64,000 nt of DNA, taken from Caenorhabditis remanei (Eukaryota; Nematoda; Chromadorea; Rhabditida; Rhabditidae). The stretch spans positions 3,658,001-3,722,000 of the forward strand of contig NC_071333.1 of the NCBI RefSeq assembly GCF_010183535.1, given 5' to 3'. The position numbers were made by a program, and so were the translations under genes. A model generated the notes under the pieces. That model did not search any database and was not told where the DNA came from. It saw only the letters and a list, made by a program, of their open reading frames with translations. Positions 1 through 10,645 of the stretch are shown in pieces (positions within the stretch are counted from its first letter, which is position 1; every line of letters begins with the position of its first letter).

Positions 1-2307
1 AACCGTGCCGAATCGCTGGAAAACGCCTCATTCCAGTCGTCTGACAGCTCCAAAAGCAAGAGACCCGCGGAACGTACAATTTCGATCAGTCCAGTGAGGG
101 TTTTTTCACAAATCATCGGAAAAAAATCACCAAAAATAAGAGAAATTTCGAGAAATTTGACAAAAATTGCCAAAAATCGATATTTTCCACTGAAAATATT
201 CAGATTCACGGCTAGAATTGCATCAGAATGCACTAATTCTGTATCACCCCTACTCTTTGTAGGTTAAAAACGTCAAATATGAGCTTTTGGCTGAAAACCA
301 TCAACGTTTTAACGAAAAACTGCGAATTTCCGCTAAAAATATCTCAAAAATCAGTATTTCGAGCCAAAAATCGATAAATTTCGTCGATTCACGAGAAAAT
401 CCAAAAGAAATCACGAGATTCCCGCAAGTACTTCACAGTATTAGCCAATATATCTCACTTTCTAGCGGAAATGTCAGAATTTTTGACAAATCAATACAGT
501 TTGAGCCGAAATATACTGAAAAATAGATAAATCTGCTAAATATACCAGAAAGGGATAAAATTCTCTATAAAAAGTGTATACTATTACTATAAAAGGCTAT
601 TTACAGCTTCGCAACCCGCTGATGTGGCAACGAGATGCTACACGATTCCCTATCGAATCGTTAGAAGCCGCGGATAGAAATTTATTCGATTCCGTCTCCA
701 TCATCGCTACAGATGGATTCATCAGTGCGAGCCGCGGAAACCTCATTATCTCAAAGATTCTGAAGGTCGGTCCAGGTAGTAAAACACAAAGAGAATTATC
801 AAATCCTTAAATCAATACCTTTCCAGCAGTGGTCAACGTGCAGCAAAAGACACTACTTCTGAAACAGAAGACGCCAGACGGATTCCGATCGATTTGAAAG
901 GCTTTGGTGCCACAATAGATCGACCCGCGGCTGCCTCAACTCTCCACCCACTGCCTAATCAGCCCATCAGCTGGCATAAAGGTAAAATATTAGCAGAGAA
1001 CCAGACAACGGAAATAAAATTATGTTTTCCAGAAACGAGCCAATGCTCTACGATCAGTCAACAACCGGACATCGTGAACTTATGGACAAGCTGAAGGCTC
1101 CAGAAGCCAAGATCAGCCTAGTCCCAACACCAGTCACTCACGATCCGCGGTTGCACTGTGGCTTCCATTCAAATGAGTCAAGGTATATAATATCTAACAA
1201 ATCAGATGACAATTATTGATTTTTAGCCGCATCCAACACCCGGTACAGCTCCGCCACTACGTCGAGCACACTTCACACGAAGTAACACGAATCCGCGGTT
1301 GAACAGATGCCCACTCTCTACCAATGGCTAATCAATTAAAAATTGTTTATCTTTTTTCTGTTTTACCTTGTTATCTCCTTCGTGAGAATGCTAACTCTGT
1401 ACTCGAAAGGGAATCATTACCTTTGTTAAGTAAAGGACGAGTCCTTCTAATAAAGTAATCATTGTCATCCATACTCCCACATCCGCCTAATACACTACAC
1501 TCCGGAGTCTTAATACTCTGTCATATCTGATTTCAGACCTCTCGGAATGTTGGAAGATGTGAGATGATGATGGGAAGCAGAGTGAGATGTTCTTTTGAAT
1601 ACCACCAGACTTAGCCACGGAGACTACAAACCACATACAAGTAACCCGAGCAGCCACAGAGCTCTCAGAGGTACTTCGGGGATGATAAACCCTCATAAAA
1701 TTTTCAAACAAGTCGCAATCTTGCGCATCTAAAAACCGCAAATCCGCGGAAAAAAGAGCAGATGAGACAATATCGTTCACAAACAGAGAGAGAGAATGAC
1801 GTTTGACCTCTCCTCAAACAACGTTGGTACATTACGAGTCAATTCAGAGTCATAATTTAGACCGAATAGCTCACCAACGATATAAATCAATAATTCAGCA
1901 AATAATAGCTGAAATGCTGCAAATCCGCGGCACAAAACTATCGTCAATGCGATTCGATTCGCGACGAAAATACAACACAGAGACTCACAAGAGAGAATCC
2001 ATTTTGGAACCTCCGGAAGCTCTACAAAAAAAAAGCCCAGAAGCAGAAGAGTCATAACCTCGGATGCTCGGGAACAAAAGAGACACCGCTCACATGAAAA
2101 ATCGATAACATCAACGGCATATCGACAGATTCCGAGCTAACGTCTCAAACAAAACCGTGTAGAAAATAACATCATCTACATAAAAAATACACCAAACTCA
2201 GACAGAAACCACAGTTTCTGGAAGATTTTTAGACAACGAGATCCGCGGAAACCACTGTTTCTGTAGGATCATAAGACCAAACCGTCGAGAAGCTTCAATT
2301 ACGACAA

Positions 2308-2472
2308 CGTCGCGACTTCGTAACAATTGACGAAGGAGCGACAATTGCCAGAAGCTTCGAGACACAAACCTTTTGGTTTTTACCGTTAAAGAGATTCTAA
2401 TATGGCATAAAGAAAACGTCACGACTTCGCAACAATTGGCGAAGGAGCGACAAGTGCCAGAAGCTCTGAGAC
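2308..2472 (+). repeat. Two-copy hairpin repeat in the BEL leader
   Basis: Two direct copies of about 55 bp start near 2308 and 2418. Each holds a short hairpin: CTTCGT pairs with ACGAAG in the first copy and CTTCGC with GCGAAG in the second. The change of a T-A pair to a C-G pair keeps the stem, which suggests structure in the RNA. The rest of each copy (GAGCGACAA followed by GCCAGAAGCT) is conserved. Role unknown. Confidence 0.6.
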
Positions 2473-2988
2473 AAACAAAAGGTTGATTTATATTCTAAAC
2501 GTTAGATTATAGCTCGTCTATAGTTGAAATATGGAAATGATACATGGATTCTTTGAACTATGGCACTGTTGGCAGACAAAGCCGTGAAGTTTTCAGGACA
2601 CTATAGTATCTCAGAGAGCCGTCAGCTCTCAAAAGACCCAACCAATTGCTTTACCTGTCTATGCATATGACTTTGATGAAAGACAGAATGTCTGCAAGTG
2701 GCAGTTACAGACTGTAGAAGAAGCAGGTTGTCTGTATCAGAACTCATGATCCTGATACGCGTAGACGATGAAAGCAGGAAGTTGGTAGCGATAATTGCAA
2801 AATCAAATCCAAGGTTGACACCCGCGGGTCTGAAAAATAAGAGCAACAAATTTCGCACTATAGAGAGATATATCACGGCCAAGACAACCGACAGGTTGGC
2901 GTTTTCATAGCTCTCCGTTGTCAAATCCATAACGAATGAACTGCTATTCATAACCGCAAAAGATCATTCGCTGTCAACAGACGTCAGG

Positions 2989-3745
2989 CTGAGTTGCATT
3001 CCTCGCGGACAATACTCGGAATCGTGGAAACACGATTAGATGCACTCAGTCCTGATGAACCAACATGGAGAAAATATACACTTCATATTCTATCCAATAC
3101 CCGCGGTTGTATTCTGTAGGCAATGATCCGGAACATTGTTGTCAGATGTATTTGTTGCTACAAATACACAGAACAATACTGCTCAAATCAGGTTGAATTA
3201 CATTCCTCGCGGACAATACTCGGAATCGTGGACACACGATTAGATGTAATTCAGAAAGATAACAAATCCTTCTTTCCCCACACATGGGTCCTGTGGAGTA
3301 TAAATCCGACACAAAACAAGATGCACACTTGTATCTATAAAAATTAACATCAAACCCTCTGAACCCGCTCCAATAGGCCGACGGCTTGGGATGCCAAGTC
3401 TTGTGAGCTTTGAATTACATTCCTCGCGGACAATACTCGGAATCGTGGGCACACGATTAGATGTAATTCAGACTCTACGCGGCTACGGGTGAAGATTAAA
3501 CATCTATTACAACGCAGAGAAGTCAGGTTGATTTACATTCCTCGCGGACAATACTCGGAATCGTGGGCACACGATTAGATGTAGTCAGTCCTGATGGCCC
3601 TACGTGATCCGCGGTCTCACTGCTAGTCATCTGTGATAGATGTATCAACTAGAAAACATCCTATCAAACACTGCTCTGTCCAGTTTGAGTTACATTCCTC
3701 GCGGACAATACTCGGAATCGTGGAAAAACGATTAGATGTAATTCA
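2989..3745 (+). repeat. Five copies of a 60-nt structured repeat upstream of gag
   Basis: Copies lie at 2989-3049, 3194-3253, 3411-3470, 3529-3587 and 3686-3745. All share the core CCTCGCGGACAATACTCGG. Each folds into an outer stem of about 10 bp (such as TGAATTACAT with ATGTAATTCA) and an inner stem, AATCGTG with CACGATT, around a four-base loop. Differences between copies are mostly compensatory or G-U: GCAT/ATGC in copy 1 against ACAT/ATGT in the others. The sequences between copies are unrelated, so the unit itself seems to be what is kept. Plausible roles are packaging, dimerisation, translation or export signals of the element RNA, or protein binding; none is shown. Confidence 0.75.
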
Positions 3746-3894
3746 GAAAGATAACACTTTCTTTCCCCTCACTAGGGAGCTGTCGAGCAAAAAACATCAT
3801 CTCATATCTAACCAACTCGAGGAGATAATTACTCTTTTCTAACACTATTCAATTTCAGTTTTCTGAAATCCCCTGTCTTCGACAATCATCCAGG

Positions 3895-6198
3895 ATGCTA
3901 AGACATCCTAACCACCGTACTTCAACATCACCACCAAGCCGGAAGACACGCTCATTTCCAACGGAAAAAGAGCAGCTTAGTGTCAGTCCGACTAAAGCCG
4001 AGATCACGAGAACAGTTACAAAAGCCAAAGCGCTCGCTACTGCAGCCGAGGCTGTGTTGCTGCTTCTCAAAGATCCTACCATCAAACATTCAGATGATAT
4101 TGATGAAAAGACTGTACGATCCGCGGCATCTCTTGTCTTTCAAATGAAGGCAGTGGTAGCCAAGATCGAAGACTTCGATTTATACATCTACAACAAGTTC
4201 CAAAAGCCCGAACTAAAAGATTCACCGGATAGAGAAACTCTCTTCCGAGACGTTACGAACACGCTCCTTGGAAGCGGAGCAGACAGTTCTCAAAAGAAAC
4301 TTGCTGCTCAAATTGCTGAAATGGAGTCAGTTCTAATGGGCTATGGACAAACGCTGAGCAGTTTCCAACCAAGCAACCAGCCCCAAGATCCGCAAGTAAG
4401 CGATCCGCGGGATGAGATGGAGAACTACATCAACGAGCCGCACCTCAGTCAGAAGACTATTAACTTGGTCGACGAGATGCCATGCTCTATCGAGTCTCCA
4501 GCTAGCTCGCGTACGATAACCTCTTCTCAAAGCCGAGACTTATCAATGATGTTTTCCGACAGTGCGTTCCCAAATCGCACCAAGGAACTTCAGCAAAGTC
4601 TGATAGCAGAGAACCGCGGGTTGCAAGAGGAAAATGCGAAGCACTTTCATGCTCAATACGAAGAAAGTCAGAGACGACTTGCTCTTGAAATGAAGGATCA
4701 AACATTTCCTCTAAGAGAAAATGTCCAGGAAACACCGTTCTTTCGTTCAGCAAATCAGATCAATAATCTGAATATTGAGCCAGAAACAGCTGAAACACCA
4801 AACGCTACAAATCGTCTTGATATGAACGATCTAATGAATGCTTTCCTAAGTATATCTCAAAATCAGCGTATTGGTGCACACATCCATGAAAGAGATGAGT
4901 CTGTCAGGTCCCGAGCAACTAGCAGAAGAACCCAGGCCAGAAGGTCAGCCCGTTCTGAGTCGAGCTACGTGCGGAGATACGAACGCGATGAATCTTCCGA
5001 ATCGGAAGACGAATCTAACCATCCGGTACCATTTCGTACCGCGACGATCCGCCGCAACAGATCTCTCAGCCCAGAGCCAACGCCTCGTAAAAATGGTCTG
5101 AAAATCGAAACAAGACTAAAATTTCTGCAAAAGTTCGACGGAACCAATGACTTAGATCTTTTCCAAACACTCTTCACCAAATTTATCCTAAACGACGATG
5201 AACTGAGTCCAGAAGAAAAACGCGCTGTGCTGATGAACCACATCACTGGTCCAGCTACAATTTGTGTCTCGCACGCCAAAGACTCTAAGACTGCCATTGC
5301 GGTAACATTCATATCATTGAATAAAGTCTACGGAAAAGCGAATAGCAAACATAATCTGCTCAAAAAGCTCGAAAGTTTACCATTCCATCAAACTGATCCT
5401 GAAACAATGCGTCAAGATGCGGTCTCCTTAACAAACGTCTTACAACAACTGAAAGACAGAGGACTACCCGCGGATGATCACATGACTATGTGGGCGATCG
5501 CTTGCAAACTCCCTGAGAAAATGCAAAAGAGCTTAGCCAAATACACTGTCAAAATCGGTGGGGCATTAACCCACGACCTGATTCTTGACAGAATCAGTCG
5601 AGACATCGAAACGATGGCATTGGAACAAACCTATATCAGTCAACGCAATTCCGAAGCAAATGAGCTATCGGAATCATACGTTACTACGAACTTGTCAAAT
5701 GTAAACTCGAGCAAGCACAGAACTCCCGCTCAGTTCAATCAAAATAATCCGCGGGAAAGAGAACGCAAACTGGTATATGATCCTGCACAATTCCCATTCG
5801 AATACGTCGATCCGGTCACGAAAAGTAAACTAGAAGGTTACTATACTCCTGGATCGAAGGGCGTGAATCTCAAAATCATCAGCCGCACTTTCCCCCTTTC
5901 TGAAAAGGAACCAAGGCCGTGCAACGTGTGCCAAGGAGATCACAATGAGATCCGCTGCACCCTCAAAAGCCACGAATTCAGAGAGATGTGCAAAAGGAAA
6001 GGACTATGTCCAATCTGTGCCAGGAAACATGATATCACAGTTTGCGTTTATCCATACCGCTGTGGATACTGTAATGGATTGCACCACTTGGGTGGTTGCC
6101 CACAGAAAGAGTTCTACAGAGACAAAAGGAACTATCCAAAAGGAGCTCAGCCAGTGGCAACGCTTTATCGTGCCAACAAGACTAACCAATTGAAGTAA
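3895..6198 (+). CDS. BEL/Pao Gag polyprotein, 767 aa, intact
   Basis: One open frame of 767 codons. Residues 1-150 are helical and include an Ala-rich stretch; 150-370 are Ser/Glu/Arg-rich and look disordered, with RR and SR runs near 340-390. Residues about 400-600 resemble DUF1759, the Pao capsid-type domain (KFLQKFDGTNDLDLF, later LPADDHMTMWAIACKLP). Three knuckles follow near 675-740: CNVCQGDHNEIRC, CPICARKHDITVC and CGYCNGLHHLGGC, all CX2CX3HX4C, used in such proteins to bind RNA. An acceptor-like TTTCAG lies 36 bases before the ATG, so the message may be spliced. The frame is intact although pol is destroyed, so it may be recently active, kept by selection, or serving other copies. Five CCGCGG sites lie inside, in all three codon phases. 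Confidence 0.85.
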   Translation: MLRHPNHRTSTSPPSRKTRSFPTEKEQLSVSPTKAEITRTVTKAKALATAAEAVLLLLKDPTIKHSDDIDEKTVRSAASLVFQMKAVVAKIEDFDLYIYNKFQKPELKDSPDRETLFRDVTNTLLGSGADSSQKKLAAQIAEMESVLMGYGQTLSSFQPSNQPQDPQVSDPRDEMENYINEPHLSQKTINLVDEMPCSIESPASSRTITSSQSRDLSMMFSDSAFPNRTKELQQSLIAENRGLQEENAKHFHAQYEESQRRLALEMKDQTFPLRENVQETPFFRSANQINNLNIEPETAETPNATNRLDMNDLMNAFLSISQNQRIGAHIHERDESVRSRATSRRTQARRSARSESSYVRRYERDESSESEDESNHPVPFRTATIRRNRSLSPEPTPRKNGLKIETRLKFLQKFDGTNDLDLFQTLFTKFILNDDELSPEEKRAVLMNHITGPATICVSHAKDSKTAIAVTFISLNKVYGKANSKHNLLKKLESLPFHQTDPETMRQDAVSLTNVLQQLKDRGLPADDHMTMWAIACKLPEKMQKSLAKYTVKIGGALTHDLILDRISRDIETMALEQTYISQRNSEANELSESYVTTNLSNVNSSKHRTPAQFNQNNPRERERKLVYDPAQFPFEYVDPVTKSKLEGYYTPGSKGVNLKIISRTFPLSEKEPRPCNVCQGDHNEIRCTLKSHEFREMCKRKGLCPICARKHDITVCVYPYRCGYCNGLHHLGGCPQKEFYRDKRNYPKGAQPVATLYRANKTNQLK

Positions 6199-6399
6199 AG
6201 GCATTACGGCAGGCACAGGGTCAAAAGTACCGAACTCTGTGTCCAAAGCTGACTTGCCAACAGCATTTATCACTAATACTTGCTCATATACTTCCGTTCC
6301 TTGTTACACTAACCTTGTCTCTAAAAACTATAGTTCTCGATCCTCTTGCTCAAGCGAAGATTGCTCTCAATCCGCGGTTCAATTCATTACAATCCCAAA

Positions 6400-8335
6400 A
6401 ACATTATAATATTTAAAAAATCTCTTTTAAAACTAACTATACCAAAGACGGTGATACAGAAGAATCGGCTATGCAGCTGTTCACTGAGTTTCTAAACAGA
6501 TCAAACCATTATGTTTATGCGACATTAGTTCCGAATGACACAGAACGCCTCACATTCCTTTATCTGGAAACAACAGAAGGCTAACCACTTCTTGGTCTTG
6601 TTGACTCAGGAGCGTCTCTGTCTCTCATTCTGGAATCATTCGCAAATGGTTATTTACATCCGATCTTGAAACGAACGTGACTGTCAGTCCAAGGATTCAG
6701 ATTCACCACATTCAAAAAAAAAAATATTCATGCCTTACAAAGTCATCTTCAAGATACCAAAAATCCACAATCCATAGTGATTGTAGGATCACCAGCTCTA
6801 ATGGACCCAAACATCCAAGCAGAGGTAATCTTATCCGAAAACTCGCTACTACGGTGCCAAAGCCAGCTCAAAGGCAGAAAGTTATCGATCCGCGGTTGTC
6901 AGATAAATATCGAACTGCAATTGAACAGTAGTGATCCGGAAGATGCCCTGACAGAACTGACTTACAAAATTGCCAATTCAAAAATTGAAAAACCTGAGTT
7001 CTAAAGTTCCCTGTACATCTGATGACAGTTGCAAAAAATCCACACTGGATTTCATACATAAGTTCATCGCAGTTGTCAAACATAAGAACAAAAGAACAAA
7101 AAGTTTTCTTACATATCACGGCAACAAGTCACGTCCAGCAGCAGTGCTGCAAGAGATCGGTCAATATGGTAATCACACTGAAGAAAGGCACAAAACTTGT
7201 TAATAAAATTTACTAAAATTATTTTCAATAAAGACAAAGACACCCATCCCAAAGAGATGTTGCGATCCGCCCGTCAAAATATGACACCTGGACAATTTCC
7301 AACCTCGGTATTCGTTCAATGCAATTGGCATGTGATCTTGTCCATACTATCCAGACAGATCCTCCGCATGACCATACACGATCGCAGGAGAAGTCCAATT
7401 GAGTCAGATATTTTGTTCATTCTGAGATCATCGATCCAGATACCAAAACGATTGTGACTATACTTGCCGAAAAACCCATTGTCCCTCGATCCGCAGTTCC
7501 ACCACAAAACGACAAAACTGTCATGGTTCGGAACGCTACTAATACGAGGAAAGGATCATATGCAACAACAAATTCTCTTAAATACTCACAAAAACTATTA
7601 GAAAAATTCTGAAAACACATTCAGCAAAGTAGAATATGAGTTGAGATAGCCAAGTGATGAAACAGTTCCAAAATCTCGATTAGCTTCACCTAGCAAAGAT
7701 AGCGAGATTGCTCATTATCACCGAGCACTGCAAAGACTGACTGTATATTATCACGGCTACACCTTCCCTACTGTCTGTCAGCGAGCACAACACTGGAGCA
7801 GATGGAATACACCGTGTTACACAGAAGGATTGAACCTTCAAGGCTTCCACATGAAGCCAGTGAGGCAATTCTCGGACACCCGCGGTTTCCACTTGCAAAA
7901 CCCATCGCTCCCAAAACATATGACATTAATGGTCAAATCCCAGAACGCGACGGACAAATTCGATCCGCTATTCTAAAGTGCAGAGGCAAATCATACTCTC
8001 GTGCAGTCTCTCAGTTGATTCCTCGAGAATGAAATCCACTGAACCGCCCTAATATTGCGACAGAGGAAGAGACAGATGATGCACAGGACTCCAGTCCAAG
8101 AGAGCTACCAGCGCCCGCGGTTCTGTTCAGTCCAGACATGAAATACGTCCCAGAGCTATTTCCAGCAAAAAACTCGCCTGACATTGCTGAATGTGAAAAT
8201 CATACAGATCCAAATTTTAATGTAAATAAATCAAATAATACCACTGAACCAAAAAATTCCGATCATACAGAGAATAATATAATATCTGGTGACACAGATG
8301 ATTTTAACATCTTGGAAAAGAGATAAACTAACGGG
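6400..8335 (+). pseudogene. Collapsed BEL/Pao pol: protease trace and C-terminal tail
   Basis: Near 6590-6640 one frame reads LLGLVDSGASLSLI, the D-S/T-G active-site motif of a retroelement aspartic protease, but a TAA lies a few codons before it. No RT motif (such as YxDD) and no integrase motif could be found in the following 1.2 kb, which contains only short frames. At about 7850-8032 a frame gives DGQIRSAILKCRGKSYSRA followed by LIPRE and a stop, matching the usual end of BEL/Pao polyproteins (DUF5641). The simplest reading is a large internal deletion plus point decay. A short Asn/Thr-rich frame at 8138-8326 follows and is not recognised. Confidence 0.6.
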
Positions 8336-8509
8336 AATACCCTACAAGACCATCAAAGTTGTTCCGGCAGAGGCCGCGGATGAAGATATAACGGAGTTAC
8401 CAACGGGCTGAGTTAGAACATTTCTATCTCGAAAACTTAAAGAGCTGCCCATTTAACTACGTCCATCTCACTAATGTCCTTGCGCCCGCTGGCACCCTCC
8501 CCCCGGGAG

Positions 8510-9206
8510 TGTTGTCAACTATTTCCCCGAAGACAAATTCGTCGACAACTTAAAGGCTGGATGATGGCCCTCATGTGGTTTTCCCCGCAAAACTAGGACC
8601 ATCATCGCCTTAATAATCTCTTATTCCAATCTGTTTATTCACCTTATTATTTATCTCTTTAAATCTCCTTTTATCCGGAATATTCAATTAATTATAATTT
8701 GAATTACCGCCCTAAAACCCATTGTGTCAGTAAACGCGCTCCACTCAGCCGCGAGCGGTCGCGTAGCGGCCGCCGCGCGTCCTCATTGCTCAGTCTAACA
8801 CGACGAGGAGTTGTTGCCTCCTCCGGTCGTCCGGTAGCGGGACGAGTGAGAAAGTGTCGGCTAAATAGATCCTATCATTTTTCCGGACTATTTTAGCCTA
8901 TTTTATGCGCTACTGACGCTTGGGAGAGTGAATAACCACCTTTTTGGGCCCTTTAGGCCATTTTCTCTATCCGCTGTTCGAGTGCGCCGTTTTACGTCCA
9001 ACTTCCGTGCCGCCGCTCCTTCAGTTGGACTTTATATAAATTATACTAACTAAATCTTTCGTAAATAAATGGGTCATTGTCTTTAAACTGTGTTCTGTTC
9101 GTTACACCGCTTATCTCACACTTTAGCCGTCATTTTATACACTTTGTTTGGGAAGATTTCTCCGGAGCGGGGTTGTCTCCGACCGCATTAAAGCCCCGCC
9201 TCCACA
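8510..9206 (+). repeat. Probable 3' LTR of the BEL/Pao element
   Basis: It starts TGTTGTCAACT just after a GGGAG purine run and ends CTCCACA, giving the TG...CA boundaries expected for an LTR of about 697 bp. Inside are a GC-rich part (8750-8860), a TATA-like TATATAAATT near 9033 and AATAAA near 9065. The CCGCGG series stops just before it. Boundaries are inferred because the 5' LTR is not in the window for comparison. Confidence 0.55.
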
Positions 9207-9346
9207 AGTCCTGTAATCGAGAGTACAATGAGACGTCGATCATCTTCTTCAGCATCACTGATCTCCTCTCCAGAATCGTTATCCGACATTGGAGTACCAG
9301 GGCGTGGCACCATTCGATTTTGAAACGGAATTCCGCGGCGGTTCAT
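9188..9346 (-). pseudogene. Minus-strand first coding exon cut by the retroelement
   Basis: Reading the minus strand, an acceptor-like TTTCACATTTAAG is followed by ATG (9346-9344) and a frame with strongly coding composition: MNRRGIPFQNRMVPRPGTP, then an acidic run with DSGEEISDAEEDD. The frame crosses the LTR edge at 9206 and meets a stop at 9188-9190. I do not recognise the protein. The likeliest story is a host gene whose 5' exon was interrupted by the element; the rest of the gene would lie left of the window. The exon may equally end at a splice site close to the junction. Confidence 0.45.
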
Positions 9347-9586
9347 CCTTAAATGTGAAAATTTAAACCACCGAGTTAAAAAAGGAAAATTGAAGAGATA
9401 TTGCGAAACCACATTAGAACGACTGTGATTAAAATAATAACACGCGACGCTGCCGCTACCGCGCCCGTATGAGAGACACATGTGTTGTAAGAGGACACAG
9501 ACATAATGAACAGTGGCATAAGTAAGGGAACGCAAAAAAGAGGAAGAGATGAAAAGAAAAAATAGTAGTAATAATGAAAGATATTA

Positions 9587-9808
9587 ATGAGTGTTAATGG
9601 AATATATTTTCTTTATTCTCTGGTGAAATCTTTATCCGGACACTGGGTTTACAGATTCTGTTTGGTCAAAATTTGTACTGCAATGAAGATCGCATTTTCT
9701 TTTCAGAAACTTCAATATTATTACAAATTTATGGAAGAAACTGTAAAATCTTGGTTTAATCTTGTACCCTATCCGCGCTCGGGAATCGAAAAAACAGTTG
9801 TAGGCTGA
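9587..9808 (+). CDS. Possible 3'-terminal exon of an unknown small gene
   Basis: A 73-codon frame ends at 9808. Its last 33 codons follow a good acceptor (TTTTCAG ending at 9705) and read like protein (KLQYYYKFMEETVKSWFNL). AATAAA follows near 9845. No upstream exon is clear and no family is recognised. Between 9850 and 10180 I see only AT-rich sequence. Confidence 0.25.
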   Translation: MSVNGIYFLYSLVKSLSGHWVYRFCLVKICTAMKIAFSFQKLQYYYKFMEETVKSWFNLVPYPRSGIEKTVVG

Positions 9809-10181
9809 AAATTATAGGCTCTATTTTTGTTTAGATGTCCTTAATAAATAAACGTCCTTTTAATTAAATAAATTTTGAAACTTCCAACTTGTTCAATCGA
9901 AACTCTAACTCACATCAATTTGCTTTTTCATTGTTTTCACTATTAAAAGGACGGATGAAAACTGATTGAAAACGGAATCGAGGGTTCATAATGGTCCAAA
10001 GTTTAAACAAATTAAAATCAACATGCATCGCAAAGTAGTGGCAAAAAAGATCTTATAAAAATTTTAAAAAACTCCTATTTGCAAATTTCATTGATTATGA
10101 AGCGAATAGGACTTGCGGCTTAGCTGCTAATTTCTTGCTAATAAGTACTACGCAACAAAAACCGGTATCGCACAACACTCT

Positions 10182-10274
10182 AGACGCAAGAAAGGAGAGA
10201 AAAAAGACGCAAGAAAGGAGAGAAAAAAGACGCAAGAAAGGAGAGAAAAAGACGCAAGAAAGGAGAGAAAAAAG
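10182..10274 (+). repeat. Tandem 23-bp purine repeat, four copies
   Basis: The unit AGACGCAAGAAAGGAGAG plus an A run is repeated four times with unit length varying by one base. It lies upstream of the first TATA/GAGA promoter module. Long minus-strand frames across it come from the purine bias and are not genes. Confidence 0.8.
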
Positions 10275-10389
10275 AGTACAGAAATTTTTTTTATGAGTTG
10301 TTATTAACTGATACACGGAATTGACACTCATAAACACATAATCCATGGCAAAGGCTGTTCGGGTTAACGTAAACATAACCAGACACAAG

Positions 10390-10645
10390 GTCACAGAGAG
10401 AGGGAGAGCGCGCGCGCATAGAGAGGCAAGAGAAGAAAAGAGTGTAGCATGACAAGAAAGTAAGAGAGTGCAGCATTGTAGACAAAGGTGGCGCAATGAA
10501 GAAAAGAGGGCGGGTATTGAAAAAGGTGTAAATAGGAAACGGCGGAAAGAGAATTCATGCGACTCTAAGGTTTACTCCCGGATATGTGAACCCCCCTCTT
10601 CTATGATTATTATTGAATTCTAATTATTTGCGTTTTTCTGCAATG
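10390..10645 (+). promoter_or_regulatory. Promoter-leader module 1 (GAGA, TATA, leader)
   Basis: A GAGAGAGGGAGAGCGCGCG run at about 10395 is followed by a TATA-like GTAAATAGGAAACGGC at 10529, a GAATTCATGCGACT leader start and a pyrimidine-rich stretch ending TTTTTCTGCA just before the ATG. The same order and near-identical words recur at 13.9 kb and 19.2 kb, and more weakly at 16.2 kb. Confidence 0.55.

Larger units (their letters stand above)
1..9206 (+). mobile_element. Defective BEL/Pao LTR retroelement, 5' end outside the window
   Basis: The order is leader (1-3894), gag (3895-6198), degenerate pol (6200-8335) and 3' LTR (about 8510-9206). BEL/Pao is indicated by a gag with a DUF1759-like middle part and three CX2CX3HX4C knuckles, by an LVDSGAS protease motif near 6600, and by a DUF5641-like tail ending at 8032. 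The stretch between protease and tail is about 1.2 kb, far too short for reverse transcriptase, RNase H and integrase, and it is full of stops. The 5' LTR and primer binding site are not in view. The leader of nearly 3.9 kb has no convincing protein gene and is unusually long; it carries structured repeats. Twenty-two CCGCGG hexamers lie between 65 and 8379. Pol loss means mobility, if any, would need proteins from another copy. Confidence 0.75.

Noticed and set aside
1803..2057. 84-codon frame in the BEL leader as an accessory gene
   Set aside because: No recognised motif or splice support and it overlaps opposite-strand frames of equal length.
2989..3745. Five spaced repeats as a CRISPR array
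   Set aside because: Spacers vary from about 60 to 160 bp, the repeat is a large hairpin in a eukaryotic retroelement and no cas genes exist.
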